The position numbers were made by a program, and so were the translations under genes. Source: Pseudomonas sp. N40(2020) (GTDB lineage Bacteria > Pseudomonadota > Gammaproteobacteria > Pseudomonadales > Pseudomonadaceae). Taken from it: a DNA stretch of 64,000 bases. Under the pieces are notes generated by a model. It was not told the origin of the DNA, ran no database searches, and saw only the letters and a program-made list of their open reading frames with translations. Below, one piece after another: positions 1-8,434 of this stretch; the stretch's first letter is position 1; each line of letters opens with the position of its first letter. The stretch spans positions 45,301 through 109,300 of the forward strand of contig NZ_JACSZV010000021.1 of NCBI RefSeq assembly GCF_014472415.1, written 5' to 3'.

Positions 1-1335
1 AACGACGGTTTCGTCAATGTCATCAATTCGGCCAACGGCACTCGGCGTTACGCCTATATGCCGTCCAGTGTGTTGCCGTCTCTGCGGTTGATTGCCGATC
101 CGACCTACATCAACGGTGTCAGTCACAAGTTTCTGGTGGATGGCCAGGTCGGGGTATATGACGCGCAACTCAACAGCGCCTGGAAGACTCTTGCCATCGG
201 CGGCACCGGTGCCGGTGGCAAGACGTTCTACGCGCTGCAACTGTTCGACGCTTCGGCGGGCAACGTGATGCGTGCGCTGTGGGAAGTCAGTGGGCCAACG
301 ACCGCGAACACCGCCAACGTTTTCAATGATCTGGGTTATGCCTACGCGCGGCCGGAAGTGGCACGCTTGGCCGATGGTCGCTGGGCGGCGTTCATTTCCA
401 ACGGCTACGGCAGCAACTCCGGCGTGGCAGCGTTGTACGTGCTGGATGTGCGCGATGGCTCGCTGATCAAGAAAATCGTGATCGACAGTTCAGAAACCAC
501 CAACGGTCTGTCGTCGGTGAAGCTCAAGGTCAATTCGCAAAATGTGGTGCAGGCGGCTTACGGCGGTGACTTGAAAGGGCGGTTGTGGAAGTTTGATCTG
601 AGTGCCACGTCGACGGACAGCTGGGGCGTGGCGTTTTCCGGCAAACCGCTGTTCACCACGGCGGGCGGCGCGACTCAGCCGATCACCGCGCAACCCTTGC
701 TGGCGGACAATTCATTGGGTGGCAAACAGATTTTCGTCGGTACCGGTAAATTCAACGAAACGGCAGACAAGACCAACAAGGATTTGCAGGCGTTTTACTC
801 GGTGTGGGATGCCGATGGCGGCTCGGGACAGCTCACAGTCAGCAGTTTGCAGCCACAGGCGATAACCGGCTCATTCTCCGGCAGCTCCGGGCAATTCCTG
901 ACCACAACGCAGAATGACACGACGTATCCGGGGGAGAAGGGCTGGTATCTGCCGCTGGTGTATAACAACGTGCTGACCGGCGAGCGGGTCATCAATCAGG
1001 CGAGTATCGTGCTGGGTCGTATCGTCTTCACTACGGCGAGTGTCGATACCACTGACCCTTGTGCGAGTTTTGGTACAGGCAAACTGGTCGAACTCGATGC
1101 TTTCAGCGGTAAGATGCTCAACTATGCCGTGATCGACACCAATGCCGATGGAGTAGTCAACAGCTCCGACACTATTTCCAGCGGTGTGGTTTTTACCGGG
1201 GGCATTCCGACCCTGAACGCCATTATCAATGCCGGCACAGGCAAGGTCACGACGGACAGCAGTGGCACCATCACGTTGGTTGTAGAAAAGGGCGGCGGCG
1301 GCAGCCGTCGTATCATGTGGCGACAAATACAGTAA
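1..1335 (+). CDS. pilY1: Type IV pilus tip/biogenesis protein PilY1, C-terminal part (5' end outside window)
   Basis: The reading frame is open from base 1, so about 444 C-terminal residues of a much longer protein are visible. They look like the beta-propeller domain of PilY1, the cell-surface and pilus-tip factor needed for type IV pilus extension, adhesion and surface sensing. A 12-residue calcium-loop motif (DxNxDGxxxxxD) lies at 1135-1170, matching the Ca-binding site known in PilY1. The protein ends in GGGSRRIMWRQIQ, typical of the family's basic/aromatic C-terminus. The gene is followed 15 bases later by pilE and so is probably the penultimate gene of the minor pilin operon. No pilY2 sits between them. 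Identity is secure; the N-terminus cannot be judged. Confidence 0.9.
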   Translation, partial: NDGFVNVINSANGTRRYAYMPSSVLPSLRLIADPTYINGVSHKFLVDGQVGVYDAQLNSAWKTLAIGGTGAGGKTFYALQLFDASAGNVMRALWEVSGPTTANTANVFNDLGYAYARPEVARLADGRWAAFISNGYGSNSGVAALYVLDVRDGSLIKKIVIDSSETTNGLSSVKLKVNSQNVVQAAYGGDLKGRLWKFDLSATSTDSWGVAFSGKPLFTTAGGATQPITAQPLLADNSLGGKQIFVGTGKFNETADKTNKDLQAFYSVWDADGGSGQLTVSSLQPQAITGSFSGSSGQFLTTTQNDTTYPGEKGWYLPLVYNNVLTGERVINQASIVLGRIVFTTASVDTTDPCASFGTGKLVELDAFSGKMLNYAVIDTNADGVVNSSDTISSGVVFTGGIPTLNAIINAGTGKVTTDSSGTITLVVEKGGGGSRRIMWRQIQ

Positions 1336-1350
1336 GTGAGAGTTTGAGGC

Positions 1351-1752
1351 ATGAGCAGATCCAACCGAGGCTTCACCCTGATCGAAATCATGATCGTGAT
1401 TGCGATCATCGGGATCATGCTCACCATTGGCATTCCAAGCTATACCGAATACGTGAAGAAGGGTCGGCGCGCCGAAGTTGTATCGCTACTGTCGGAACAG
1501 GCGCAGAGCCTCGAACGTTTCTACACCAGAAACAATCTCTACACCGGCATCACTGGTCTGAGTGCGGGCAACGATTTCTACACCATCACGCCGACGATCA
1601 CTGACCAAACTTTCCTGCTGACTGCCACACGCAAGTCGGGCACGGCCATGGCCACCGACAAGTGCGGTGATTTCACCCTGACCAACACGGGTGTCAGAAG
1701 CATGAGCAATGCGACTACCGGGCTGACCACCAAGGATTGCTGGGGCCGCTGA
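1351..1752 (+). CDS. pilE: Type IV minor pilin PilE
   Basis: A 133-residue prepilin with a short leader ending in Gly and the cleavage/methylation signature G^FTLIE right after it. A hydrophobic helix (IMIVIAIIGIMLTIGIP) follows, then a small globular head. The Cys pair near residues 109 and 130 (DKC...KDC) would form the C-terminal D-region disulfide. PilD (encoded at 18446-19318) should process it, and it would join the minor-pilin/PilY1 complex that primes pilus assembly. It follows pilY1 and is closed by a hairpin terminator, so it is the last gene of that operon. Length and Cys placement fit PilE better than FimU, PilV or PilX. Confidence 0.9.
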   Translation: MSRSNRGFTLIEIMIVIAIIGIMLTIGIPSYTEYVKKGRRAEVVSLLSEQAQSLERFYTRNNLYTGITGLSAGNDFYTITPTITDQTFLLTATRKSGTAMATDKCGDFTLTNTGVRSMSNATTGLTTKDCWGR

Positions 1753-1764
1753 GGCGTATTCTTT

Positions 1765-1795
1765 CGGGCGCCTTTTGCGCCCACTGTCTTTTTTA
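1765..1795 (+). terminator. Rho-independent terminator after pilE
   Basis: Stem GGGCGC (1766-1771), loop CTTTT, stem GCGCCC (1777-1782), then a T-rich run ending near 1794. It lies 13 bases past the pilE stop and ends the pilY1-pilE transcript before thiO. Confidence 0.8.
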
Positions 1796-1809
1796 CGGTT
1801 GGATCAAAC

Positions 1810-2910
1810 ATGACCAGGCAACAGCAAGTGGTGATTGTCGGTGGCGGGGTGATTGGCCTGCTGACCGCCTACAATCTCGCCTCCGAAGTGGGCAGCGTGG
1901 TGCTGCTGGATCGCTCGAACGTCGGCCAGGAATCGTCCTGGGCGGGCGGCGGCATCGTTTCTCCGCTGTATCCGTGGCGCTACAGCCCGGCAGTCACCGC
2001 GCTGGCGCATTGGTCGCAGGATTTTTATCCACAGCTCGGCGAGCGATTGTTTGCTGATACCGGTGTAGATCCCGAGGTTCACACCACAGGCCTGTACTGG
2101 TTGGATCTGGACGACGAAGCCGAAGCGCTGGCCTGGGCTGAGCGGGAGAACCGGCCCCTGCGGGCTGTGGATATCTCGGCGGCCCATGACGCGGTGCCGG
2201 TACTTGGCGGTGGTTTCTCGCGGGCGATCTACATGGCTGATGTGGCCAACGTAAGAAACCCGCGTCTGGTGAAGTCGCTGAAAGCGGCATTGCAGGCGCT
2301 GCCGAACGTGATCATTCACGAGCAGTGCGAGGTCAGCGGGTTTGTTCGTGAGGGTGAGCGGGTTGTTGGTGTGCAAACCGCCACTGGCGTGATCAAGGGC
2401 GATGAGGTGGTGCTGACGGCGGGTGCGTGGAGCGGTGATTTGCTCAAGACGCTTAACCTGACGCTGCCGGTGCAGCCAGTCAAAGGCCAGATGATCCTCT
2501 ACAAATGCGCGGCTGATTTCTTGCCGAGCATGGTGTTGGCCAAGGGCCGTTATGCGATTCCGCGTCGCGACGGGCATATCCTGATCGGCAGCACGCTGGA
2601 ACATGAGGGCTACGACAAGACGCCGACCGATGTTGCGCTGGAAAGCCTGAAAGCCTCGGCGGTGGAGTTGTTGCCAGCGCTGGCGGAGGCCGAAGTGGTC
2701 GGGCATTGGGCCGGGTTACGTCCGGGTTCGCCTGAGGGGGTTCCTTATATTGGCCGAGTGCCGGGGTTTGATGGCTTGTGGCTCAACTGTGGGCATTACC
2801 GAAATGGGTTGGTGCTGGCGCCGGCGTCATGTCAGTTGTTTGCCGATGTAATGTTGGGGCGCACGCCGATTATTGATCCGGCGCCGTATGCGCCAGAAGG
2901 CCGCATCTAG
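1810..2910 (+). CDS. thiO: Glycine oxidase ThiO (FAD-dependent)
   Basis: A 366-residue FAD-dependent amine oxidase of the DAO family. The N-terminal VVIVGGGVIGLLTA is the GxGxxG dinucleotide-binding fold. The C-terminal GHYRNGLVLAP is the usual FAD/substrate-binding segment of ThiO. In thiamine synthesis ThiO oxidises glycine to iminoacetic acid (dehydroglycine), which supplies part of the thiazole ring. The gene stands alone between the pilus minor-pilin operon and convergent pilR, as I recall from other Pseudomonas. No thiamine riboswitch is apparent upstream. A general D-amino-acid or sarcosine oxidase is the alternative, but length and location favour ThiO. Confidence 0.87.
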   Translation: MTRQQQVVIVGGGVIGLLTAYNLASEVGSVVLLDRSNVGQESSWAGGGIVSPLYPWRYSPAVTALAHWSQDFYPQLGERLFADTGVDPEVHTTGLYWLDLDDEAEALAWAERENRPLRAVDISAAHDAVPVLGGGFSRAIYMADVANVRNPRLVKSLKAALQALPNVIIHEQCEVSGFVREGERVVGVQTATGVIKGDEVVLTAGAWSGDLLKTLNLTLPVQPVKGQMILYKCAADFLPSMVLAKGRYAIPRRDGHILIGSTLEHEGYDKTPTDVALESLKASAVELLPALAEAEVVGHWAGLRPGSPEGVPYIGRVPGFDGLWLNCGHYRNGLVLAPASCQLFADVMLGRTPIIDPAPYAPEGRI

Positions 2911-2937
2911 TCAGATACCCTCTGGTGTCTGTTAGGC

Positions 2938-3019
2938 GGCCATCGCGGGCAAGCCCGCTCCCACAGTGTTCGTGGAGTAACCGAAAACCCTGTGGGAGCG
3001 GGCTTGCCCGCGATGAGGC
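2938..3019. repeat. REPIN (inverted pair of REP palindromes)
   Basis: Two inverted copies of a REP sequence, 2941-2966 (ATCGCGGGCAAGCCCGCTCC core) and 2990-3015, are separated by 23 bases. Each is itself a partial palindrome. The pair lies between the convergent ends of thiO and pilR and could also act as a transcript end. Confidence 0.88.
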
Positions 3020-3021
3020 CC

Positions 3022-4368
3022 TCAATCCAGACCGAGTTTTTTCAGCCTGTAGCGCATCGACCTGAACGAAAGACTCAACCGTTGCGCCGCCGCCGTGCGG
3101 TTCCAGCGGGTTTCCTCCAGCGCCTGCAGGATCAGTTTGCGCTCGACGCTCTCCAGGTAATCCTCCAGATTGTCGATCTGCGTCAAGTCCGCAATCCCGC
3201 CATCCGCCGCGCAGTTGCCTTCGCTCAAGCGCAGGTCTTCAGCCTCGATCACGCGGTTCTCACACAAGGTGTGCGCGCGTTCGAGAACGTTCTCCAATTC
3301 CCGCACATTGCCCGGAAAGCGATAATTTTTCAGCGCTTCCAACGCCTGCGGATGCAGGCGCGTAGCTGGTTGCCCGGTGTCTTTGGCCAAGCGCTGGAGC
3401 ATGTGAGCCGCCAGCACTTCAATGTCATCGCGGCGCTCGCGCAGGGACGGCACGCGCAGTTCAATCACGTTGAGCCGGTAATACAGATCCTGGCGAAAAC
3501 GCTCGGCGGCAACTTCTGCATCGAGATCCTTGTGCGTGGCACAGAGTATTCGTACATCAACCACGGTTTCCTGCTGGCCGCCAACGCTGCGCACGGCTTT
3601 TTCCTGAATCGCCCGCAGCAACTTGACCTGCATCGAGAGTGGCAAGTCTGCCACTTCATCAAGAAATAACGTGCCGCCGTGTGCGGCCTGAAACAGCCCC
3701 GGCTTGTCCTCGACCGCGCCAGTGAAACTGCCTTTGCGATGGCCGAAAAACTCGCTTTCCATCAGCTCCGAAGGAATCGCCCCGCAATTGACCGGCACAA
3801 ACGGTTGGCCGGCACGCGGGCCTTGTTCGTGAATCAGTCGCGCAACCAACTCTTTGCCGCTGCCGGATTCGCCGCTGATGTACACCGGCGCCTGACTGCG
3901 AGCCAGTTTATCGATTTGCTTGCGCAGCGTGCGCATCGGTAATGAATCGCCAAGCAATCGTCGATCAATCGAGACAGAAACGCCGCCCACCGCCGGCATG
4001 CGCAGCGCTGTTGCGACCAGTTCGCGCAATCGTGTGAGATCCACCGGCTTGGTGAGAAAGTCGAAAGCGCCGGCCTTCAGCGCGTTGATCGCCGTTTCGA
4101 GGCTGCCATACGCGGTAATCATCGCCACCGGCAACTGGGGATAACGATGCTGGATGTGCTGCACCAGTTCCAGCCCCGTGCCGTCGGGCAGGCGCATGTC
4201 GGTCAGGCATAGGTCAAAGGCCTCGCGCTGCAGCAACGCTTGGGCTTCGCCAAGATTGCGTGCGCTGAAGGTGTCGAGTTTCATCCGTCCCAGGGTGATT
4301 TCCAGGAGTTCGCGGATATCCGGTTCGTCGTCGACGATGAGGACTTTTTGCCGTGGGCTGGTGTTCAA
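3022..4368 (-). CDS. pilR: Type IV pilus response regulator PilR (sigma-54 activator)
   Basis: NtrC-family activator of about 448 residues. The receiver domain has phospho-acceptor Asp57 in LCLTDMRLPD. The central AAA+ domain has Walker A GESGSGKE, the sigma-54 contact motif GSFTGA, and the switch/Walker B region TLFLDEVADL. A C-terminal Fis-type HTH (AAAQRLSLSFRSMRYRLKKLG) follows. It activates pilA with sigma-54. I chose the TTG at 4366-4368, because it overlaps the pilS stop (TTGA) and gives the family's usual length. An ATG 90 bases further upstream would add 30 unconserved residues inside pilS. It is translationally coupled to pilS. Confidence 0.93.
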   Translation of the reverse strand: MNTSPRQKVLIVDDEPDIRELLEITLGRMKLDTFSARNLGEAQALLQREAFDLCLTDMRLPDGTGLELVQHIQHRYPQLPVAMITAYGSLETAINALKAGAFDFLTKPVDLTRLRELVATALRMPAVGGVSVSIDRRLLGDSLPMRTLRKQIDKLARSQAPVYISGESGSGKELVARLIHEQGPRAGQPFVPVNCGAIPSELMESEFFGHRKGSFTGAVEDKPGLFQAAHGGTLFLDEVADLPLSMQVKLLRAIQEKAVRSVGGQQETVVDVRILCATHKDLDAEVAAERFRQDLYYRLNVIELRVPSLRERRDDIEVLAAHMLQRLAKDTGQPATRLHPQALEALKNYRFPGNVRELENVLERAHTLCENRVIEAEDLRLSEGNCAADGGIADLTQIDNLEDYLESVERKLILQALEETRWNRTAAAQRLSLSFRSMRYRLKKLGLD

Positions 4369-5975
4369 CTTTGTTTCCGTCCGTGAGCAAAGGTGATGCG
4401 AAAGCAGCCGCCGCCTTGGCGTGATTTGAAGTCTAGGCGCGCCTGGTTGCTTTCGCACAGCTCACGGGACAGATAAAGCCCAAGGCCGGTGCCCTGGCTG
4501 CTGGTAGTGAAGAACGGTTCGAACAGATGAGCCTGTTCATCGAGCGCCACGCCGGGGCCGTTGTCCTGCACTTCGAGCACTGCCAGCTGGCTGTCGAGAT
4601 CCATGAACAGATACAGCCAGACTTCAGCATGCTCATGCAGCAGGGCGCTGTGGCGCCAGCCGTTGCGTAGAAGATTGTCGAGAATTTGCGTGAGCTGGTT
4701 GGGGTCCATCAGGGTGGTGAAGTCGCCCGAGTTGATCCGCAGATGGATCTGCTGGCGCTCGGTGGCCTGCTCGCGGCTTTCTGCGACAAAGTTTTCCAGC
4801 CACGGCTTTAGATCCAGCCGTTGCGGGGCGCTCTGTTGGCGGCGGGACAGTTGCAGGACGTTTTCGATGACTCGGTTCATGCGTTGTGAGTGATCTTGAA
4901 TGATCTGCGTCAGACGCCGATCCGCGCCATCGAGTTCCTCGGATTCCCCCAATAGCTGTGCGGCGTGACTGATGGCCCCCAGCGGATTGCGAATTTCGTG
5001 GGAGATACCGGCGGTCAGGCGCCCGAGCGCGGCGAGTTTCAGTTGTTGGGCCTGTTGGGCGATTTGTGCGAGGTCTTCGAGAAACACCAGTGTCTGTTGA
5101 TTGGGGCTCTGTTCGAGGGCGATGAAGCTTGGCTGCAGTTCCAGGCCGTTGCCGGGGATTTTCAGGCTTTGCGGGCGCAGGGTCGGGTTGTTCATCCACA
5201 GTTGCAGGCGATCGACTAGCGCGGGCGAATAATCGTCGATCAAATGGCCTTGAAGGTGCGACTGCGCGAGCAAGGTCTGGGCGCTCTGATTGGCCAGTTG
5301 GACGCGGCGCTGTTCGTCGAGCACCAGGATCCCGGTGCGCATGCGTTGCAGAATCAGCGCGTTAAGGGCTTCAAGGCCGACCACCTCGCTGGCCCGTCGC
5401 TCAGCCAGAGTCTCACTGACTTCAAGGCGCCGGATCAGACCCTGAACCAGCAACGAGGCAGCAAAACACAAAGCACCGAGGGTGCCCGCTTGCAGGTATT
5501 CATTGGCGCTCAGCGGATGACTGAAGTTGAGCAGAAAACTAAAACCGACAATACCGAGCGCAGCGATGGCGGCAATCAGCAGGCCGATGCGTCGGCGCAG
5601 CAGGGTGTTGCTGATCGCCACCGAGACCACCAGCAAATTGCCGAGGGCACTAGCGACACCGCCCGCCGCGAAGAACAAACCGCACAACAGCAGCACATCG
5701 ACAAGCGCCAGGCTGAACAGTTGCGCGGGCCGCCGGGTGTTTTCAAGAAACACTACCAGAAGAATGTTCAGCACCAGATACAGCCAGCTGCCGCCGCGCA
5801 GCAGATCGTCGTTGGCCGACGTCAGCAGGCGGTTGTCCATGTTGCTGGAGATCAGCAGCACCAGGGTGATGCCGACACTTAAACGGTAGAGATGATAAAG
5901 GCGCAGCAGACGCTGAGCCTGTTTGCTGTCGGCGTTGGCGGCCTCAGCGATCACTGGAACCAGGGCCTTGCTCAA
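4365..5975 (-). CDS. pilS: Sensor histidine kinase PilS
   Basis: A 536-residue membrane sensor kinase. About six hydrophobic segments lie in residues 30-180. A linker/PAS-like region follows (about 200-300), then HisKA with the phospho-acceptor His326 in AGISHEIRNPLG, then the HATPase domain (N box around NLLRNGWRHS; G boxes DNGPGV and GTGLGLYLS). It phosphorylates PilR and so sets pilin transcription; in P. aeruginosa it senses PilA level in the membrane. Its stop overlaps the pilR start, and its 5' end overlaps the upstream small gene by 32 bases, so all three are probably co-transcribed. Confidence 0.93.
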   Translation of the reverse strand: MSKALVPVIAEAANADSKQAQRLLRLYHLYRLSVGITLVLLISSNMDNRLLTSANDDLLRGGSWLYLVLNILLVVFLENTRRPAQLFSLALVDVLLLCGLFFAAGGVASALGNLLVVSVAISNTLLRRRIGLLIAAIAALGIVGFSFLLNFSHPLSANEYLQAGTLGALCFAASLLVQGLIRRLEVSETLAERRASEVVGLEALNALILQRMRTGILVLDEQRRVQLANQSAQTLLAQSHLQGHLIDDYSPALVDRLQLWMNNPTLRPQSLKIPGNGLELQPSFIALEQSPNQQTLVFLEDLAQIAQQAQQLKLAALGRLTAGISHEIRNPLGAISHAAQLLGESEELDGADRRLTQIIQDHSQRMNRVIENVLQLSRRQQSAPQRLDLKPWLENFVAESREQATERQQIHLRINSGDFTTLMDPNQLTQILDNLLRNGWRHSALLHEHAEVWLYLFMDLDSQLAVLEVQDNGPGVALDEQAHLFEPFFTTSSQGTGLGLYLSRELCESNQARLDFKSRQGGGCFRITFAHGRKQS

Positions 5976-6177
5976 GATGAGCCTGGCTGCAGTACCACTG
6001 TTGTTGAAGGTTCAGCGCGCGGTCGCGGGGCAGGTGCACGCCGCAATGGGCACAGCGCACCATCGGCGCGGCGTCCTGCTCGCGGGGAGATTGTGCGGAT
6101 GAGGCGGGGGCCTTGAATTTACGCCACAACCATATCGCAGCGAAAATCAGGGCAATCCAGAACAATAAACGAAGCAT
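5944..6177 (-). CDS. PP0621-family small membrane-anchored zinc-ribbon-like protein
   Basis: A 77-residue protein with one N-terminal membrane helix (LLFWIALIFAAIWLW) and a C-terminal Cys/His cluster (CAHCGVHLPRD...WYCSQAHL) that looks like a treble-clef or zinc-ribbon site. It matches what I know as the PP0621 family, which has no assigned function. It overlaps the start of pilS by 32 bases on the same strand, so the two are likely co-transcribed. A metal-binding membrane accessory role is possible but is only inferred from the Cys/His pattern. Confidence 0.75.
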   Translation of the reverse strand: MLRLLFWIALIFAAIWLWRKFKAPASSAQSPREQDAAPMVRCAHCGVHLPRDRALNLQQQWYCSQAHLEQGPGSSDR

Positions 6178-6257
6178 GATGAGCGGCTTTTCGACTGATG
6201 ATCCGGCAGTTTAGCCAAGGACATGACAAGCGCACAGCCTATTAAAGCGCGGTCATG

Positions 6258-6286
6258 AAAAAGGGAGATCCGAAGATCTCCCTTTT
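6258..6286 (-). terminator. Terminator of bamD
   Basis: Perfect 12-bp stem AAAAGGGAGATC / GATCTCCCTTTT with a 4-base loop. On the minus strand it is followed by a T run. It lies 18 bases beyond the bamD stop. Confidence 0.8.
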
Positions 6287-6303
6287 CTGTGCATCCGGTG
6301 CGA

Positions 6304-7320
6304 TCAGTCGAACACGCCGAAAGTCATGTAGCTGAACCAGGAACGGTCGGTGTCGCTCGACTCAGGCTCCGGCTCTTCGATCACGTCACCGTTCTCGTCT
6401 TTAGGCTTCAGCTCGTTCGGGATCGCGTCTTTCGCGTCCTGGAACTGCTTCTGCACGTCCTGGTTGGCGCGGGTCTCTCCCGGCGGCAGCGGTGGACGCG
6501 ATTCGATCAGACCCAAAGTTGCCTTGCTCAGGAACGAACGGTTGTCGGCTTCGGCAACCCTTGGCACGAACTGGCCATCTTGCAGGCTAGGGTGGTTCGG
6601 GTAGTTGAGCTTCAGGGTTTCCAGGCTGCTGGCCGCCAGTTCGTCCAGGTGCAGACGCTGATAGGCTTCGGTCATCACCGCCAGGCCGTCACCGACCGAT
6701 GGGGTTTCCTGGAAGTTTTCCACGACATAACGACCACGGTTTGCAGCGGCAACGTACGCCTGACGGGTCAGGTAATAGTCGGCCACGTGGATTTCGTAGG
6801 CCGCCAGCAGGTTGCGCAGGTAAATCATGCGCTGCTTGGCGTCCGGCGCGTAGCGGCTGTTCGGATAGCGGCTGGTCAGCTGGGCGAACTCGTTGTAGGA
6901 GTCGCGGGCAGCGCCCGGGTCACGCTTGGTCATGTCCAGCGGCAGGAAGCGCGCCAGCAGGCCGACGTCCTGGTCGAAGGAAGTCAGACCTTTCAAGTAA
7001 TACGCGTAATCCACGTTCGGGTGCTGCGGATGCAAACGAATGAAACGCTCGGCGGCGGACTTTGCAGCTTCCGGTTCGGCGTTTTTATAGTTGGCGTAGA
7101 TCAGCTCCAGCTGTGCCTGATCGGCGTAGCGACCGAACGGATAACGCGACTCCAGAGCCTTCAGCTTGGCTGTGGCGCTGGTGTAGCTATTGTTGTCCAG
7201 GTCAGTCTGAGCCTGCTGATACAGCTCGGCTTCGCTGAGGTTTTCGTCTACGACTTCCTTCGATGAGCAAGCAGCGGTCAATGCGAGGATGGCGATCAGC
7301 AGCAGGTGTTTCACTTGCAT
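6304..7320 (-). CDS. bamD: Outer membrane assembly lipoprotein BamD
   Basis: A 338-residue lipoprotein (MQVKHLLLIAILALTAAC; lipobox LTAAC, acylated Cys18). TPR-like helices follow, for example SEAELYQQAQTDLDNNSYTSA and NVDYAYYLKGLTSFDQ. BamD is the essential lipoprotein of the BAM complex that inserts beta-barrel proteins into the outer membrane. I use the ATG at 7318-7320, because it starts the signal peptide; an ORF extension 105 bases upstream lacks family features and would destroy the signal. The acidic C-terminal tail is usual in Pseudomonas. It is divergent from rluD. Confidence 0.93.
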   Translation of the reverse strand: MQVKHLLLIAILALTAACSSKEVVDENLSEAELYQQAQTDLDNNSYTSATAKLKALESRYPFGRYADQAQLELIYANYKNAEPEAAKSAAERFIRLHPQHPNVDYAYYLKGLTSFDQDVGLLARFLPLDMTKRDPGAARDSYNEFAQLTSRYPNSRYAPDAKQRMIYLRNLLAAYEIHVADYYLTRQAYVAAANRGRYVVENFQETPSVGDGLAVMTEAYQRLHLDELAASSLETLKLNYPNHPSLQDGQFVPRVAEADNRSFLSKATLGLIESRPPLPPGETRANQDVQKQFQDAKDAIPNELKPKDENGDVIEEPEPESSDTDRSWFSYMTFGVFD

Positions 7321-7471
7321 GGCGGCTTGCGTCCCTATGACGGCCGCTGTCTTGGGCGGGGCCGTCCTGTTATGATGAGCGCCCCGTTGAAAAGCCTCGG
7401 GGCAAAAGACGCCGTATTTAACCACAAGCGCGCAGCCGAAACCAAAAGCTGTGCCGACGCCCAGTCAGAGC

Positions 7472-8434
7472 ATGTCCGATAAAATTGAACTTCGCGCAGA
7501 GGTGCCGTCCGAATTGGGCGGCCAACGCCTCGATCAAGTCGCCGCCCAACTCTTCGCTGAGCACTCACGCTCGCGCCTTTCCGCCTGGATCAAAGAAGGT
7601 CGCCTGACTGTGGACGGGGCGGTCATCCGCCCGCGCGACATCGTGCATGGCGGTGCCATCCTTGAGCTGACTGCCGAGCAGGAAGCCCAGGGCGAGTGGA
7701 TCGCCCAGGACATCGAGCTCGACATCGTCTATGAAGATGACGACATTCTGGTGATCAACAAGCCTGCGGGCCTGGTGGTGCATCCGGCTGCCGGTCACGC
7801 CGATGGCACCTTGCTTAACGCCTTGCTGCACCACGTGCCGGACATTATCAATGTCCCGCGCGCCGGTATCGTGCATCGTCTGGACAAGGACACCACCGGT
7901 TTGATGGTGGTAGCCAAGACCATTCAGGCGCAGACAAAGCTTGTGACTCAATTGCAGAGTCGCAGCGTGAGCCGGATCTACGAGTGCATCGTGATTGGCG
8001 TGGTGACCGCCGGTGGCAAGATCAACGCCCCGATCGGCCGTCACGGCCAGCAGCGTCAGCGCATGGCAGTGATGGAAGGCGGCAAGCCTGCCGTCAGCCA
8101 CTACCGCGTGCTGGAGCGTTTCCGTTCCCACACCCATGTACGGGTGAAACTGGAAACCGGTCGTACCCACCAGATCCGTGTTCACATGGCGCACATCAAC
8201 TTCCCGTTGGTCGGCGATCCTGCGTACGGCGGTCGTTTCCGCATTCCGCCTGCTGCGAACCTGAACATGGTCGAAACCCTCAAGAACTTCCCGCGACAGG
8301 CTCTGCATGCGCGTTTCCTTGAGTTGGATCATCCGACGAGCGGTGAGCGCATGAGCTGGGAATCTCCGTTGCCGGAAGACTTCGTCTGGCTGCTGACCCT
8401 GCTCAAGCAGGATCGCGAGGCCTTCATCGGATGA
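7472..8434 (+). CDS. rluD: 23S rRNA pseudouridine(1911/1915/1917) synthase RluD
   Basis: A 320-residue pseudouridine synthase. An N-terminal S4 RNA-binding domain (LGGQRLDQVAAQLF...SRLSAWIKEGRLTVDG) is followed by a catalytic domain with the HRLDKDTTGL motif, whose Asp is the nucleophile. LETGRTHQIRVHMAH lies further on. It modifies helix 69 of 23S rRNA. The start is the internal ATG (MSDKIEL) rather than the in-frame GTG 21 bases upstream, as this gives the 320-residue family length. The stop overlaps pgeF by 4 bases (ATGA), so the two are translationally coupled. Confidence 0.92.
   Translation: MSDKIELRAEVPSELGGQRLDQVAAQLFAEHSRSRLSAWIKEGRLTVDGAVIRPRDIVHGGAILELTAEQEAQGEWIAQDIELDIVYEDDDILVINKPAGLVVHPAAGHADGTLLNALLHHVPDIINVPRAGIVHRLDKDTTGLMVVAKTIQAQTKLVTQLQSRSVSRIYECIVIGVVTAGGKINAPIGRHGQQRQRMAVMEGGKPAVSHYRVLERFRSHTHVRVKLETGRTHQIRVHMAHINFPLVGDPAYGGRFRIPPAANLNMVETLKNFPRQALHARFLELDHPTSGERMSWESPLPEDFVWLLTLLKQDREAFIG

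Noticed and set aside
2938..3019. Possible CRISPR-like repeat structure
   Set aside because: Only two inverted arms with one spacer; it is a REPIN. No array of regularly spaced direct repeats and no cas genes exist in the window.
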